Positions 19,887 to 28,932 of a DNA stretch of 64,000 nt are shown one piece after another. Numbering within the stretch: the stretch's first letter is position 1; the number at the start of each line of letters is the position of its first letter. A program made the position numbers and the translations under genes. Under the pieces are notes generated by a model. The model was not told the origin of the DNA. It did no database searches and was given only the letters and a program-made list of their open reading frames with translations. Origin of the DNA: Leptospira sanjuanensis (lineage in GTDB: Bacteria > Spirochaetota > Leptospiria > Leptospirales > Leptospiraceae); assembly GCF_022267375.1 (NCBI RefSeq), contig NZ_JAIZBH010000001.1:1093501-1157500 (forward strand), written 5' to 3'.

Positions 19887-20270
19887 TTACTTACTGCCAA
19901 TCATTTGTTTCATCTTGCGTTTCATTAGGAACGCATCCAGAAAGTCTGTGACCTTTTCTTTGTCCTCGTTCGAGAGCTTTTCGACTTCACTAAAGAGATT
20001 TAAAAGGTCTTTGTTTCCGAGCTGAACCTTCGCTTGATCCTCGGTTGTGTTTCCGAGTAAAAAATCCCCCGTTACTTCTAAGACGCCGGCGAGTTTCGTA
20101 ATTTTGTCGGCGGTTGGTTGGGAGTCTCCTCGTTCATACCTTCCAATATGATTTTTGTGCAAACCGACGAGTTTTGCAAGATCTTCTTGTGAGAATCCTT
20201 TTTGAATCCTCAGCTCTTTTAGACGATCGGGAAAGCCTGTATTTTGGTGTTTAGAGGGAACCTTTTTCAT
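19887..20270 (-). CDS. XRE-family helix-turn-helix regulator, copy A
   Basis: 127 residues from ATG 20270. Residues about 13-68 are a classic Cro/C1 helix-turn-helix (RLKELRIQKGFSQEDLAKLVG, HIGRYERGDSQPTADKI). The C-terminal part is helical and charged (SNEDKEKVTDFLDAFLMKRK), as in repressors that dimerise. The frame extends to ATG 20363 and beyond, but those extra residues are low-complexity and run through the divergent promoter. None of the candidate starts has a good ribosome-binding site, so the start is uncertain. It probably represses its own operon and the divergent primase operon through the palindrome at 20385. Confidence 0.8.
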   Translation of the reverse strand: MKKVPSKHQNTGFPDRLKELRIQKGFSQEDLAKLVGLHKNHIGRYERGDSQPTADKITKLAGVLEVTGDFLLGNTTEDQAKVQLGNKDLLNLFSEVEKLSNEDKEKVTDFLDAFLMKRKMKQMIGSK

Positions 20271-20354
20271 TTCTGAATCAACATATACGTTATCAAAAAG
20301 CGAATGTCCATCATTTAGTTGGAACTTTTGTAGTGCGGCTGGCCTCCTAAATGG

Positions 20355-20402
20355 TTGACTCATTGTAACATGCATGGTATTTGTGGCACCATATATGGTA
20401 CC
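20355..20402 (+). promoter_or_regulatory. Divergent control region: primase promoter and operator, copy A
   Basis: A candidate -35 TTGACT (20355) is followed after 17 bases by a weak -10 TATTTG (20378-20383). An 18-base near-perfect palindrome (GGCACCATATATGGTACC, 16 of 18 positions symmetric) sits at 20385-20402 over the predicted transcription start, an operator position expected for repression by the divergently encoded XRE protein. Confidence 0.5.
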
Positions 20403-20412
20403 AGAAAGAAAC

Positions 20413-23400
20413 ATGGGCTTACCGCAAAAAAATCTCAGCCTTGCCGAGCTGAAACGCGACATCGATCTGGTTGCCTTGGTCAGGGAGTATGGAGTGGAGT
20501 TAAAGCGTCACGGCAAGAACTTTGTAGGCCGTTGCCCGTTCCACGAAGACAAGAGTCCTTCGTTCGTGGTAACACCAGGGAAGAACTTGTGGCACTGCCT
20601 TGGGGCTTGCCAGATGGGAGGAAGCGCGATCGATTTCGTGATGAAGAAAGAGAGAGTGAGCCTCCGGGAAGCAGTATCTCTCCTCAAAAAGAAAAGCACA
20701 ACGCTTATCGTAACCGAACCTCAAACCGCTCATCCAAAGAAACAAAGCACAAACCAAACTCCCGCTCTCACTCCAAACGAAACACCGCGCAAATCTTTTC
20801 AAGACTTTAGCGAAGAAGAGCAGAACCTCATCGATCGAGTGTTCGACTACTATCAAGAGACGTTGTATGAAACTCCGGAGGCAAGAGAGTATCTGAAGAG
20901 TCGCGGCGTGTATGACGAAAAGATCCTACGCAAGTTTTGTGTGGGGTGTTCGAACGGAACTCTCGTGGAAAGATTTCTACCGAGTGGAGAGAGTAAAGCG
21001 GGAAAGAAAGCAAGAAGAGTTTTAACCGAGTTCGGTCTCTTGCGTGAGAAGCAGGGACACGAACACTTTCGAGGATATCTTGTGTTTCCGCTTTTTGACG
21101 AGGACGGTCATCCCGCAGGAGCGTATGGAAGATATCTCACACCAATTAAGATCGCTCACGAGACAAGACACAGATACATGAGAGGGCCGCATACGGGACT
21201 TTGGAACCGAGAAGCGTTTCGTGAGAAGGAGTTGGTCCTTTGCGAAAGCGTGATCGATGCACTTACCTTGTATGTGAACGGAATCAGGAACGCAACTTGC
21301 AGTTATGGAGTGCAAGGATACACACAGGAACTCCATTCAGAAATTCTAAAGCAAAATCCAAAGCGAGTGAGAATCGCGTATGACAACGATACATCGGGGA
21401 ACAAGGCGGCTGAGGGGTTAGCGAATCGGCTCTTGAGTGAAGGGATATCCTGCAACCGAGTGTTGTTACCTTTTTCTTTGGATGTGAACGACTACGCGGT
21501 AAAGGTAGAGAACCCGGAAGAGAAGTTACAGGCACTCCTCCTCGATGCGGAAGTGATGAGAGAAACGAGTGAAGAAGAGAGCGAACACAGGACTGAGAAA
21601 GAAGAGGATATACCTTTGAAAGAGAGTGAAAAAGCAAAAGAGAAGACCGGTGAACAAACGAACGCGAAAGGATTCGAGGTAACAAGAAGCGCGGAAGAGA
21701 TCGTGTTTCGGAAAGGAGAAAGGGAATATCGTGTGAGGTCACTCTACAGAAATCAGAGCTTGGATCAGATGAAAGTGAATTTGAAGCTCGTGACGGGTGA
21801 AGACTATTATATCGAGACCTTGGATCTCATGAATCAAAGGATGCGAAAAGGATATATCCAGAACGCAAGCGAGGCGACTGGAACGAGTGAAGAGACGATC
21901 ACGAATGACTTGAAAGAAGTGTTTCGGGAAACGGAAGAATTACTGTGGGAACATTTGGAGAAGCTCAAGAAACCGGAGAGAGAAGAGAAACAACTTACCG
22001 CCGAGGAAAGAGAGGAAGCTCTTTTGTATTTAAAGGACACAGAGATTGTCGCAAGGATCTTAGAGGACTTTGAGAGGATGGGGTTAGTTGGTGAGAGAAC
22101 GAACTCGCTACTCGGATACTTAGCGACACTTACAAGACGGACCGAGAATCCTTTGGCTGTTATCATACAAAGTTCATCAAGTGCGGGGAAGTCAACGCTC
22201 ATGGATTCCATTCTCGATTTAGTACCGGAAGAAGAGAAAGAGAAATATTCGGCGATGACGGGCCAAAGTCTTTTCTATATGTCTTCGACAAATTTGAAGA
22301 ACAAAGTCCTTGCGATCTCGGAAGAAGAGGGGATCGAGCGCGCTAAGTATGCCTTGAAGATTTTGCAGAGTGAAAAGCGAATCAGTATCGCAACGACGAC
22401 CAAGGACCAGTTAACGGGGAAGCTCGCGACGACGGAGTATGTGGTGGAAGGGCCGGTGGTGCTTTTCTTAACGACGACGAGTATTGAGATCGACGAAGAA
22501 CTGCAAAACAGATCGGTGATTTTAACGGTGAACGAGGAGAGAGAGCAGACCAAAACGATCCTTCGAAATCAAAGAGAAGATGAAACCTTAGAAGGAGTTT
22601 TAAAGAGAAAGAAAAAAGAGGGAATCACAATACTTCATCAAAACATCCAAAGACTAATACTGCCCTTGTCGGTTGTGAACCCTTACGCAAACGAACTCAA
22701 ATTTCCAGACACAAAGCTTCGGATGCGCCGGGACCAAAAGAAATATTTAACACTCATTCGAACGATTGCGTTACTTCATCAATACCAAAGAGAAGTGAAG
22801 ATCGCAAAGGATGATGAAGGAAAGGAAATTTCATATATCGAAGTAGAGAAGAGTGACATCGAACTTGCGGGAGTGTTGTTTAGCCGAGTGTTTGGGAAGA
22901 ACTTAGATGATTTGAGTCCGCATACAAAGAAACTCCTGAAAGAGATCTCTGAATATGTGGATGAGGTATCGAAGGAGAGGGCGGTAGATCGAAGCGCGGT
23001 AAGGCTTACGCGCAAAGAGATCCGAGAAAGAACGGGCGTTAGCGATACTAGGCTTCGTGTTCATCTCAAGAGATTGGAAGAGTTGGAATATTTGTATGCA
23101 AGAAGTGGAAAGCAGGGGATTGTCATTGAATACGAACTTCTTTGGGAAGAAGAAAGAGAGAATGAAAACGAATTCTCTTTGACTCTATTCAAGGAAGAAC
23201 CTTCGAAACCGGAATCAAACTGGAAGACACTTCTTTCGAACTCTGAATTTTCGGGAAAAATTCGCACATCGGATCTAACTTCGCCTAGCAAAACGGACAC
23301 TTCTCCCCCCGTTCGCCTGCCCCTTACTCCCCCTTTGCCTGGGGGCCGTTTAGTAGCAGAAACAGCTCACAGCTCCAATATACCTGCACACACCGCCGAA

Positions 23401-23418
23401 TTGGAAAAAACCAAGTAA
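20413..23418 (+). CDS. Replicative primase-ATPase (CHC2 zinc finger, TOPRIM, P-loop), copy A
   Basis: 1001 residues from ATG 20413; the longer frame from 20374 would translate the operator, so it is less likely. Domains: CHC2-type zinc finger with Cys41, His44, Cys62, Cys66 as in DnaG; a primase core; TOPRIM with Glu278 (LCESVIDAL) and Asp324-x-Asp326 (YDNDTSG); a charged linker (about 370-430); a P-loop ATPase with SSAGKST around Lys593; and a winged-helix-like region (about 850-900, [23 protein letters not shown]). The end is Pro-rich and probably disordered. Primase fused to ATPase/helicase is typical of phage and plasmid replication proteins, so this is the element's initiator or primase-helicase. 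No separate Rep protein was found. Confidence 0.85.
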   Translation: MGLPQKNLSLAELKRDIDLVALVREYGVELKRHGKNFVGRCPFHEDKSPSFVVTPGKNLWHCLGACQMGGSAIDFVMKKERVSLREAVSLLKKKSTTLIVTEPQTAHPKKQSTNQTPALTPNETPRKSFQDFSEEEQNLIDRVFDYYQETLYETPEAREYLKSRGVYDEKILRKFCVGCSNGTLVERFLPSGESKAGKKARRVLTEFGLLREKQGHEHFRGYLVFPLFDEDGHPAGAYGRYLTPIKIAHETRHRYMRGPHTGLWNREAFREKELVLCESVIDALTLYVNGIRNATCSYGVQGYTQELHSEILKQNPKRVRIAYDNDTSGNKAAEGLANRLLSEGISCNRVLLPFSLDVNDYAVKVENPEEKLQALLLDAEVMRETSEEESEHRTEKEEDIPLKESEKAKEKTGEQTNAKGFEVTRSAEEIVFRKGEREYRVRSLYRNQSLDQMKVNLKLVTGEDYYIETLDLMNQRMRKGYIQNASEATGTSEETITNDLKEVFRETEELLWEHLEKLKKPEREEKQLTAEEREEALLYLKDTEIVARILEDFERMGLVGERTNSLLGYLATLTRRTENPLAVIIQSSSSAGKSTLMDSILDLVPEEEKEKYSAMTGQSLFYMSSTNLKNKVLAISEEEGIERAKYALKILQSEKRISIATTTKDQLTGKLATTEYVVEGPVVLFLTTTSIEIDEELQNRSVILTVNEEREQTKTILRNQREDETLEGVLKRKKKEGITILHQNIQRLILPLSVVNPYANELKFPDTKLRMRRDQKKYLTLIRTIALLHQYQREVKIAKDDEGKEISYIEVEKSDIELAGVLFSRVFGKNLDDLSPHTKKLLKEISEYVDEVSKERAVDRSAVRLTRKEIRERTGVSDTRLRVHLKRLEELEYLYARSGKQGIVIEYELLWEEERENENEFSLTLFKEEPSKPESNWKTLLSNSEFSGKIRTSDLTSPSKTDTSPPVRLPLTPPLPGGRLVAETAHSSNIPAHTAELEKTK

Positions 23419-23510
23419 AACCGTTAGTATTAGGAGTGAAAAAAACACAGATGGAAAACCCAGGCATATGGAAAACTCCGGGTATTTAGAAAGAGAGAGA
23501 GGAAGAAGAG

Positions 23511-24560
23511 ATGGGATTTAACAGACACGCAAGCACGGGAGGAAGGGAAAAGAAAATCCCGAAGGAGTTAAGGTATCACCAGCCTTTAACGAAAGATTTG
23601 AACCCGAGTATATTAGAAAAAAGAATATTAGAATATTTAGGATACCAGAAGGGGCTTGGGACGTGTGTGAATACGATCCGAGGACTTCGGTTCTATTTAG
23701 AGGTATATTTCAAGTGGTGTATGGAAAGAGGGCTTGAGGAGCCTAATCAGATGACGATTTCGCTTGTGGATCGGTATCAGAGGTATGTGTCTCAGTATCG
23801 CAATCAAGTGACGAAGAAGGTCATCACGCCGGATACACAGAATCATTTGTTAATCAATTTGAAGATATTCTTTGAATGGATGCAAAGACGGGAGTATGTA
23901 AAAAAGAATCCGTGTTGGGAGATGAAACTTGCGAAAACTCCGAAACGAATACCGCGTAACGTATTGAAGGTAGAGGAAGCGGAGAAGATATTGTCAGTTC
24001 CGGATTTAGAGACAGGTTTGGGAATTAGAAACCGAGCGATCTTGGAGTTATTCTATTCCACGGGAATCCGTAGTTTTGAATTGCAGAAATTAAAAATCAG
24101 CGAAGTGGATTTAGCGAATCGGACTTTGTTTGTGAAAGAGGGAAAAAGAAAACAAGACAGACTGATTCCAGTTTCAGAGAGAGCATGTGACTGGATCGGG
24201 AGATATTTGGAAGAGGTGAGGCTTGGACTTGTCAAAGGACAGGACGAAGGAGTTTTGTTTTTATCGGTACGAGGTGTGAAGATGGGTAGCAGTCGAATTG
24301 GTGAGATTGTGAAGCTCTCGAAGGAGAAAGCGGAAGTTACTAAGAGCGGTTCGACCCACATGTTCAGGCACACGACGGCGACTTTGATGCTCGACAACGG
24401 AGCGGATATTCGATACGTGCAGGAGATGTTGGGTCACAGGGATCTGAACTCGACACAAATATATACGCACGTAGCGATTCGTAAACTGCAAGAGGTATAT
24501 GAGAGAACGCACCCGGCTGAAATGGAGAATCCGGAAACAAAGCAATCGAACACGAGTTAG
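23511..24560 (+). CDS. Tyrosine recombinase/integrase, copy A
   Basis: 349 residues. An N-terminal SAM-like core-binding domain (about 30-135) is followed by the catalytic domain with Arg187 (STGIRSFEL), Lys212/214, His283-x-x-Arg286 (HMFRH), His309 (LGHRDL) and Tyr318 (QIYTHV), so the active site is complete. GGAAG lies about 8 bases before ATG 23511. Being carried by an element whose ends share a 6-base core, it is the likely agent of integration at the Hint codons; XerC/XerD-like enzymes use 6-8 base spacers, which fits. A role in resolving plasmid dimers is an alternative or additional possibility. Confidence 0.9.
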   Translation: MGFNRHASTGGREKKIPKELRYHQPLTKDLNPSILEKRILEYLGYQKGLGTCVNTIRGLRFYLEVYFKWCMERGLEEPNQMTISLVDRYQRYVSQYRNQVTKKVITPDTQNHLLINLKIFFEWMQRREYVKKNPCWEMKLAKTPKRIPRNVLKVEEAEKILSVPDLETGLGIRNRAILELFYSTGIRSFELQKLKISEVDLANRTLFVKEGKRKQDRLIPVSERACDWIGRYLEEVRLGLVKGQDEGVLFLSVRGVKMGSSRIGEIVKLSKEKAEVTKSGSTHMFRHTTATLMLDNGADIRYVQEMLGHRDLNSTQIYTHVAIRKLQEVYERTHPAEMENPETKQSNTS

Positions 24561-24682
24561 AATCTGAAGTTACAAAAACCCTTCTCCGGTTAAAGAGAGA
24601 CTTCTTTCTTTAGCTGAAATCAAAGAAACAAAACCAAAACAAGAAATTTAAAAAAACCTAAACTACTTAGGAGGCCGAAGGC

Positions 24683-25462
24683 ATGCAGATTGTAACGCTT
24701 GCGAATTTGAAAGGTGGAGTTGCTAAGACAACGACGGCAATTAACGTGTCGCTTGAACTAAGTCGCCGGAAGAAGAAAGTGTTGTGTATGGATTTGGATC
24801 TGAACAACAACCTGACGGACTTCTTCCTGCGTGGAACAAAAGAAGAAGAGTTGGATGCAAGGAACGTGTATCACGCATTACTTGAGCAAAAAGAAATCAG
24901 AGCTTGTATATATGAAACTCGGTTTCCAGGAATTTCTATCTTACCGGCGACGCTTTCTTTGGGAAAGCTCACAGAGGAGTTAGGGGGTGAGCCGGAGTTA
25001 TTGTCTTCGTTTGCGGAGAAGTTAAGAGAAGAGCCGTATGATTATCTTCTCATTGATACTCCTGTGTATTTGAGTTTGGAGCTACGGTTTGCGCTTTGGA
25101 TCGCGGATCTTGTGTTGTATCCGATCAGGCCGTCGAGATGGAACTTTCAAGGTACAAAGACACTTCTGGAAGAGATCGAGAAGATGTATTTGGAATTTCA
25201 GAAAGCTGGATGGAAGGAGACGAATCCGAATACTCTTCTTGTTCCCTCAATCGTGACTAAGAGGAAGAAGGACGCTGAGAGGATATTAAAGCTCAGGCAG
25301 AAATACAAAGTATCAAATACGGTGATCTGGCAACTATCGGCGATTGAGACGGCTTCTGAGATGGGAAGGGCGTTGAAAGAGGATACAAAGGGTTACGAGT
25401 TATTTCGGGAGTTGACGGAAGAGTTGTTCAGTTGTGTGGAAGAACGGGAGGGGATATCGTGA
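24683..25462 (+). CDS. parA: ParA partition ATPase, copy A
   Basis: 259 residues. Deviant Walker A (LKGGVAKTT, residues 9-17, with Lys10 and Lys15), Walker A' around Asp37 (MDLDLNNN) and Walker B LLIDTP identify a ParA/Soj-type ATPase. There is no N-terminal helix-turn-helix, so it is the small chromosomal/type Ib-like form. A strong ribosome-binding site (TTAGGAGG) precedes ATG 24683. It is followed, with a 4-base overlap, by parB; the pair would move the circular form to daughter cells. Confidence 0.9.
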   Translation: MQIVTLANLKGGVAKTTTAINVSLELSRRKKKVLCMDLDLNNNLTDFFLRGTKEEELDARNVYHALLEQKEIRACIYETRFPGISILPATLSLGKLTEELGGEPELLSSFAEKLREEPYDYLLIDTPVYLSLELRFALWIADLVLYPIRPSRWNFQGTKTLLEEIEKMYLEFQKAGWKETNPNTLLVPSIVTKRKKDAERILKLRQKYKVSNTVIWQLSAIETASEMGRALKEDTKGYELFRELTEELFSCVEEREGIS

Positions 25463-26511
25463 AGCGATCGGAAGAGAGAGCGAATGAGTGGATGGAAGAA
25501 CAAGAAGCAAGTCCTCGCCCTGGATCTTCGAACACGAAGACATATATTCCGAAAGGTGTGTCTCTGAATCCAATCGTGAAGATGGTGAAACCAGAGAGTT
25601 TGAAGCCGAATCCGAACAACGACTTTGAACCGCTCAGTGAAGAAGAATACCTGAGTCTCAAAGAGAACATTGCTCTCAACGGAATCTTGGATGCACTTAC
25701 CGCGAAGAAAGACGGAATGCTTGTGACGGGAGAGAACCGTTATCGAATTGCTTTGGAGTTAAAGGAACACGAAGACGAGAACGTTCGACGTCGTGTTGAG
25801 AGTATTCCAGTTCGTTACTATATGAACGAGCTTACTCAAGAAGAGGAATACGACATCTTGGAAGGAGACAATTTGTTTCGCAGACATTTGACTCCTGAAC
25901 AAAGAAAAGAACGACTGAAGAAAAGGATTCTTCGCAAATACAAGGATGAACTTGTTTTGGACAATCGAGGCGGAGACCGCAAGAGCAAATCGTCTAAAAT
26001 ATCAAGTGAAGAAGGGACTTCTTTAACTGGAAACAATTCCGAAGGATCGGAATACCGCCCTGATATTCTGAAAGAAAACACGAATGAAAAATCAAAAGTT
26101 CAGGGTGAACTTTTGATCGTTAATACTGTTAAGGATTTAGCCAAGAAGGTATCGGAAAAAGAAAACATACCAGTAGGAACGGCAAAGAAATATATTTCTG
26201 AAATTCGTAAGGAATTCAAAGACAAAGATCAACCTTCTACCAAGAAAGAGAAGAAGGAGGAAACAGACAAGAAGACACAAAAGCAGATCGTAGAAACAAA
26301 GGCAAAGGCGTTTCAGAAGAAGTATTCGAAGATGAGTAGGAGTCAGAAGAAGGAAGCCGTGAATCGGTTGTTGAACGCGCTTGTGAATGTGAGAAAGAAG
26401 ACGTCGAAGTTAAACGAACAAATATCTGAATTGGAAAGAAAGGACTACGAGATCGTGACGCAGATCACTGCCGTCGGAGAAAAAGAGAGAATTTGGAAGT
26501 TGAAAGTATGA
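25459..26511 (+). CDS. parB: ParB-like partition protein, copy A
   Basis: 350 residues from GTG 25459, whose GTGA overlaps the parA stop; GGAGGGG lies 6-7 bases upstream, so this start is preferred to the ATG at 25432. Residues about 40-110 form a ParB/sulfiredoxin-type domain ([24 protein letters not shown] is followed by NGILDAL and a [10 protein letters not shown] motif, the counterpart of the nucleotide-binding GxxR). A helix-turn-helix region follows ([23 protein letters not shown], about 225-250) and a Lys/Glu-rich coiled-coil C-terminus. The C-terminus lacks an obvious chromosomal ParB dimer domain. Confidence 0.85.
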   Translation: MKRSEERANEWMEEQEASPRPGSSNTKTYIPKGVSLNPIVKMVKPESLKPNPNNDFEPLSEEEYLSLKENIALNGILDALTAKKDGMLVTGENRYRIALELKEHEDENVRRRVESIPVRYYMNELTQEEEYDILEGDNLFRRHLTPEQRKERLKKRILRKYKDELVLDNRGGDRKSKSSKISSEEGTSLTGNNSEGSEYRPDILKENTNEKSKVQGELLIVNTVKDLAKKVSEKENIPVGTAKKYISEIRKEFKDKDQPSTKKEKKEETDKKTQKQIVETKAKAFQKKYSKMSRSQKKEAVNRLLNALVNVRKKTSKLNEQISELERKDYEIVTQITAVGEKERIWKLKV

Positions 26512-26789
26512 AACCTACAAAAGAGAAAACTCACAAGGGAAATTCGCAAAAAAGACAGGACGCGCAGGAAGAGGTCGCAATTCAAAAGCGAATGGATGCG
26601 TATCGCAAGCGATTGGAGAAGATGAGTCCTTTGAAACGGAATGAAGAGTTGAAGTTGTTACTACGAAACTTTAGAGAATATCGCAAGAAGATTCAAGGAC
26701 TGATTTCTCAAATGAGGAAATTTGTAGAGAAGGAGATCGAGGTCGAAAGAAAACTCAAAATCATCGGAGAGAAGATGAGAGGTTCGTAA
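26508..26789 (+). CDS. Small coiled-coil protein coupled to parB, copy A
   Basis: 93 residues from ATG 26508, which overlaps the parB stop (ATGA); GGAAG lies about 7 bases upstream. Extremely rich in Lys, Glu and Arg, with heptad-like spacing from about residue 25 onward, so an extended coiled coil. Its sequence resembles the ParB C-terminal coiled coil (both have KRL...M or [15 protein letters not shown] starts), suggesting it arose from or interacts with it. No family recognised. Third gene of the partition operon. Confidence 0.65.
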   Translation: MKPTKEKTHKGNSQKRQDAQEEVAIQKRMDAYRKRLEKMSPLKRNEELKLLLRNFREYRKKIQGLISQMRKFVEKEIEVERKLKIIGEKMRGS

Positions 26790-26806
26790 TGAGGAATTTC
26801 CTCATT
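26788..26806. repeat. 19-bp palindrome at end of partition operon, copy A
   Basis: AATGAGGAA, T, TTCCTCATT is a perfect palindrome starting in the stop codon of the coiled-coil gene. It is followed to about 26880 by six loosely repeated TTTTCCT(C)A-type units, a T/C-rich run that could be an easily melted origin segment. Confidence 0.5.
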
Positions 26807-26995
26807 GCTAACTTCCTGAATTTTTCCCTCACTTTTCCTCGTTTTTCCTCACTTGGATTTATCCTGAAATTTCCTTAATTTTCCTAATCTTGTATTTTCG
26901 GAATTCGATGATCTTACTTGGTCACGATTGACTGGAAAACTTTCTTCTTTAGCTGTGAATCGAGGTGCTTTCCTCTTACGAAACGACTGCAATTG

Positions 26996-27020
26996 TCAGG
27001 TGGGGAAATTCCCCACCTGA
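26996..27020. repeat. 25-bp perfect palindrome, candidate partition or origin site, copy A
   Basis: Arms TCAGGTGGGGAA and TTCCCCACCTGA are exact complements around a single A. It lies 207 bases after the parAB operon, a usual place for a centromere (parS), but it does not resemble the chromosomal parS sequence TGTTTCACGTGAAACA. It could instead be a terminator for the small minus-strand ORF at 27037, although no T run follows it. Confidence 0.55.
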
Positions 27021-27036
27021 GAGAAGATCCGCTTTT

Positions 27037-27138
27037 TTAGAACGGATTTGTTTTTTGCAAAATCTCTATGAGTTCATTTACGATTTCTGCGAACATCAAA
27101 ACTAATTCAAAGATTTTTAATATTATTTTCAATTTCAT
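27037..27138 (-). CDS. Possible 33-residue hydrophobic peptide, copy A
   Basis: ATG 27138 is preceded on the minus strand by GAGGAGGG about 10 bases upstream, a strong ribosome-binding site. The peptide begins MKLKIILKIFELVLMF and continues as an amphipathic/hydrophobic helix to a polar NPF end. Small membrane-active peptides of this kind occur as type I toxins on plasmids. Only the binding site and composition support it; it could be fortuitous. Confidence 0.35.
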   Translation of the reverse strand: MKLKIILKIFELVLMFAEIVNELIEILQKTNPF

Positions 27139-27342
27139 CGTTTCCGACCCTCCTCTTTCTAAATTCACGAGCTTATCTTCGATCCCGCTAAAATATCTTT
27201 TGTGGCTGATCGGAATTATTTTGAAAAAAATCGGCAAGAGAGAAAAAAACGAACGAGAATCAAGACCACGTTTATCGGAAAGCGTCTTTGTTATTTCATT
27301 GTTTTTCGCGCAAACCGCCTTCTTTCTTTAGCTGAAATATAT

Positions 27343-27525
27343 CGGCTCTCATGCGGCATATTGATTGATATGTCGAGCGGATGGAGGGAATCCGAGCGGT
27401 GCTATCTCAGAGCCAAGTCTTTCTTGAAGTTATTACCGACAACGATTCAAAGGAAAGATCGCACGCGAGGACACTTCGGATATTGGCCAATATCGGAAGT
27501 GCCGACATCCGCGTCATGAGAGCCG
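27343..27525. repeat. Nested inverted repeats with 30-bp palindrome, copy A
   Basis: Outer arms CGGCTCTCATG (27343-27353) and CATGAGAGCCG (27515-27525) are exact complements. Inside, 27472-27501 is a 30-base palindrome centred on ATTGGCCAAT with only one mismatched pair. The region between has no convincing ORF. It could fold as an RNA, act as a replication or partition site, or be the trace of a small mobile element. Confidence 0.5.
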
Positions 27526-27997
27526 CTTTTACTGGAAGGTTTGAAAGCAGGTGATTTGCGGATCTGTTAAATGCCTGTTCTGAGGCCGTGACTTTCGAGT
27601 GAGCGATCGCGGAGCTTCCGGCAAGGAACTTGCTTGAAAGAGAAAAAACCGGGAAAAAAACCGAAGTTCTCCGCAGTTTGAAGAAAAAATATGAAAACGA
27701 GTCTTGTCCGAGTTCTATCCTTCACCTTTGATCGACTCGTGAGAGAAAACGAGTTGCCGAAGTTCTTTTGAAGCAAGACGCTTTCAAATACATCACTTTC
27801 CATTTCTAAAGAAAGGAAAAGCGAGCTTCTCGCCTCAACTACATTGCGCTCCAAACGCGGAGCCTTCTAAATTAAAAAACGATCTTTGGAACTTTCTCTC
27901 TAAAGACGATCTCGATGGAAACATCGGGACGGAGGGGGAGAGTAACTACCCCCTCGCAAATCATATTCATATTGAAACCAAGAATTGAAGATATGGG

Positions 27998-28099
27998 GTT
28001 TTTCCAGGTTTTTCCAATGGGAAAAACTACGATACTGAAGATTTTACTATGTATTACTCTTGAAAATGAGTTTTTAGAAGTTTTTCCGAGTTTTTCCGA
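27998..28099. repeat. GTTTTTCC repeats, copy A
   Basis: GTTTTTCC occurs at 27998, 28008, 28080 and 28090, plus an inverted copy GGAAAAAC at 28020-28027. The 28080 and 28090 copies form a tandem 10-mer, GTTTTTCCGA. Regular 10-base phasing suggests protein-binding iterons. Confidence 0.45.
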
Positions 28100-28165
28100 A
28101 AGAAATTAAAGTTGGGGAAAACAAATACAGCACTAGCATTTACTAACGTGGATTTAAGAAGTTTC

Positions 28166-28193
28166 GGTAAGCAGGGTCAAGCCCTGCTTTACC
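28166..28193. other. GC-rich hairpin, copy A
   Basis: GGTAAGCAGGG and CCCTGCTTTACC can pair (one bulged T) around a 5-base loop. There is no T run, so it is more likely an RNA structure or a cruciform than an intrinsic terminator. Confidence 0.35.
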
Positions 28194-28569
28194 GCTTCTT
28201 CGCAATGTCTTTGATTATCCGAAAAATATTCGAATCAAATCGAGAATCTTCAAAACGATCCGAAGTACTAATTTTAAAACTGATTTATTTTCATTTTTAA
28301 TCATCTCTTAATCTTACCTCCTTATATTTTATTATATCCTCACCGATTCCGATTTTGATTGGTTGCAGGTCCAATTTTGCCTCGAAATTTGATGAGAGAG
28401 CTTTTATATCTAGTTAGTAGAAGTTGCTCTGGTAAATTTGCTTTCGATCAAAGCCCCTGCCCACAAAGACCTTCGGACATTTGAAAGTGAGCAGTGGGTT
28501 TATTTTCAAAGTCTGTCTGGAAAAAGTTTCATCAAAAGGTCCGATTTTTCTTCTTTAGCCGATGATTCA

Positions 28570-28667
28570 GAGTCTTGTTCGTGCTTTGTTCGAGTCCTAA
28601 CGTTTCCAAAATGAGCTTTATTCGAGTCTTGTTCGCGCCCTATGCCTTTTCAAACGAGTCTTGTTCG
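28570..28667 (+). repeat. Iteron-like direct repeats GAGTCTTGTTCG, copy A
   Basis: Exact 12-mers at 28570-28581, 28624-28635 and 28656-28667; variants at 27699-27710 (GAGTCTTGTCCG) and about 28688 (GAGTCTTGTGAG). Repeats of this length in an intergenic region beside replication and partition genes are typical of plasmid iterons or ParB-binding arrays. The rest of 26790-28929 holds no gene I can support apart from the small peptide at 27037. Confidence 0.5.
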
Positions 28668-28916
28668 GGTTCTATTCAGGTCTTGTGTGAGTCTTGTGAG
28701 CGAGTTCGCGAGCAGGGAAAGCGAGAATACGAATTGGAATTGGAGAATACTTGTAAAATACGCAATTAGAGAAATGGAATATTCGAGAAACACTCTTAGA
28801 GGATTCTTTCGTGAATTTTTAAAAACGCATGTACTGGAATTTTTTTTCAGAGTGAGACTTTGCTAAGGGTTAAACTGCTTCGGATCGGGAAACGCTCTGA
28901 AAGAATTGGAATTTCG

Positions 28917-28932
28917 CGGAGAATTCGCAATG
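28917..28932 (+). promoter_or_regulatory. Ribosome-binding site and ATG just before the attachment core
   Basis: GGAG (28917) lies 8 bases before ATG 28930; the core TGTTTT starts 9 bases after the A of ATG, in frame. Any sequence joined downstream of the core is therefore translated as Met-Gly-Cys-Cys-Phe plus its tail. No clear -10/-35 was recognised nearby. Confidence 0.65.

Noticed and set aside
20355..20810. 151-codon plus-strand frame overlapping the primase start
   Set aside because: It runs in another frame over the CHC2 zinc-finger coding region and has a basic, low-complexity product; the primase frame carries the conserved motifs.
23419..23510. A 17-codon GTG ORF between primase and integrase
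   Set aside because: Too short, formed by an imperfect duplication of ATGGAAAAC-type sequence; no support beyond a TTAGGAG upstream.
27202..27854. Small frames (about 87-105 codons) in the element's non-coding region
   Set aside because: They lack ribosome-binding sites and domains, run through palindromes and inverted repeats, and have atypical composition.
27998..28667. Possible CRISPR array from repeated short motifs
   Set aside because: Repeats are 8-12 bases with irregular spacing, with no 25-35 base repeats, no unique spacers of constant length and no cas genes.
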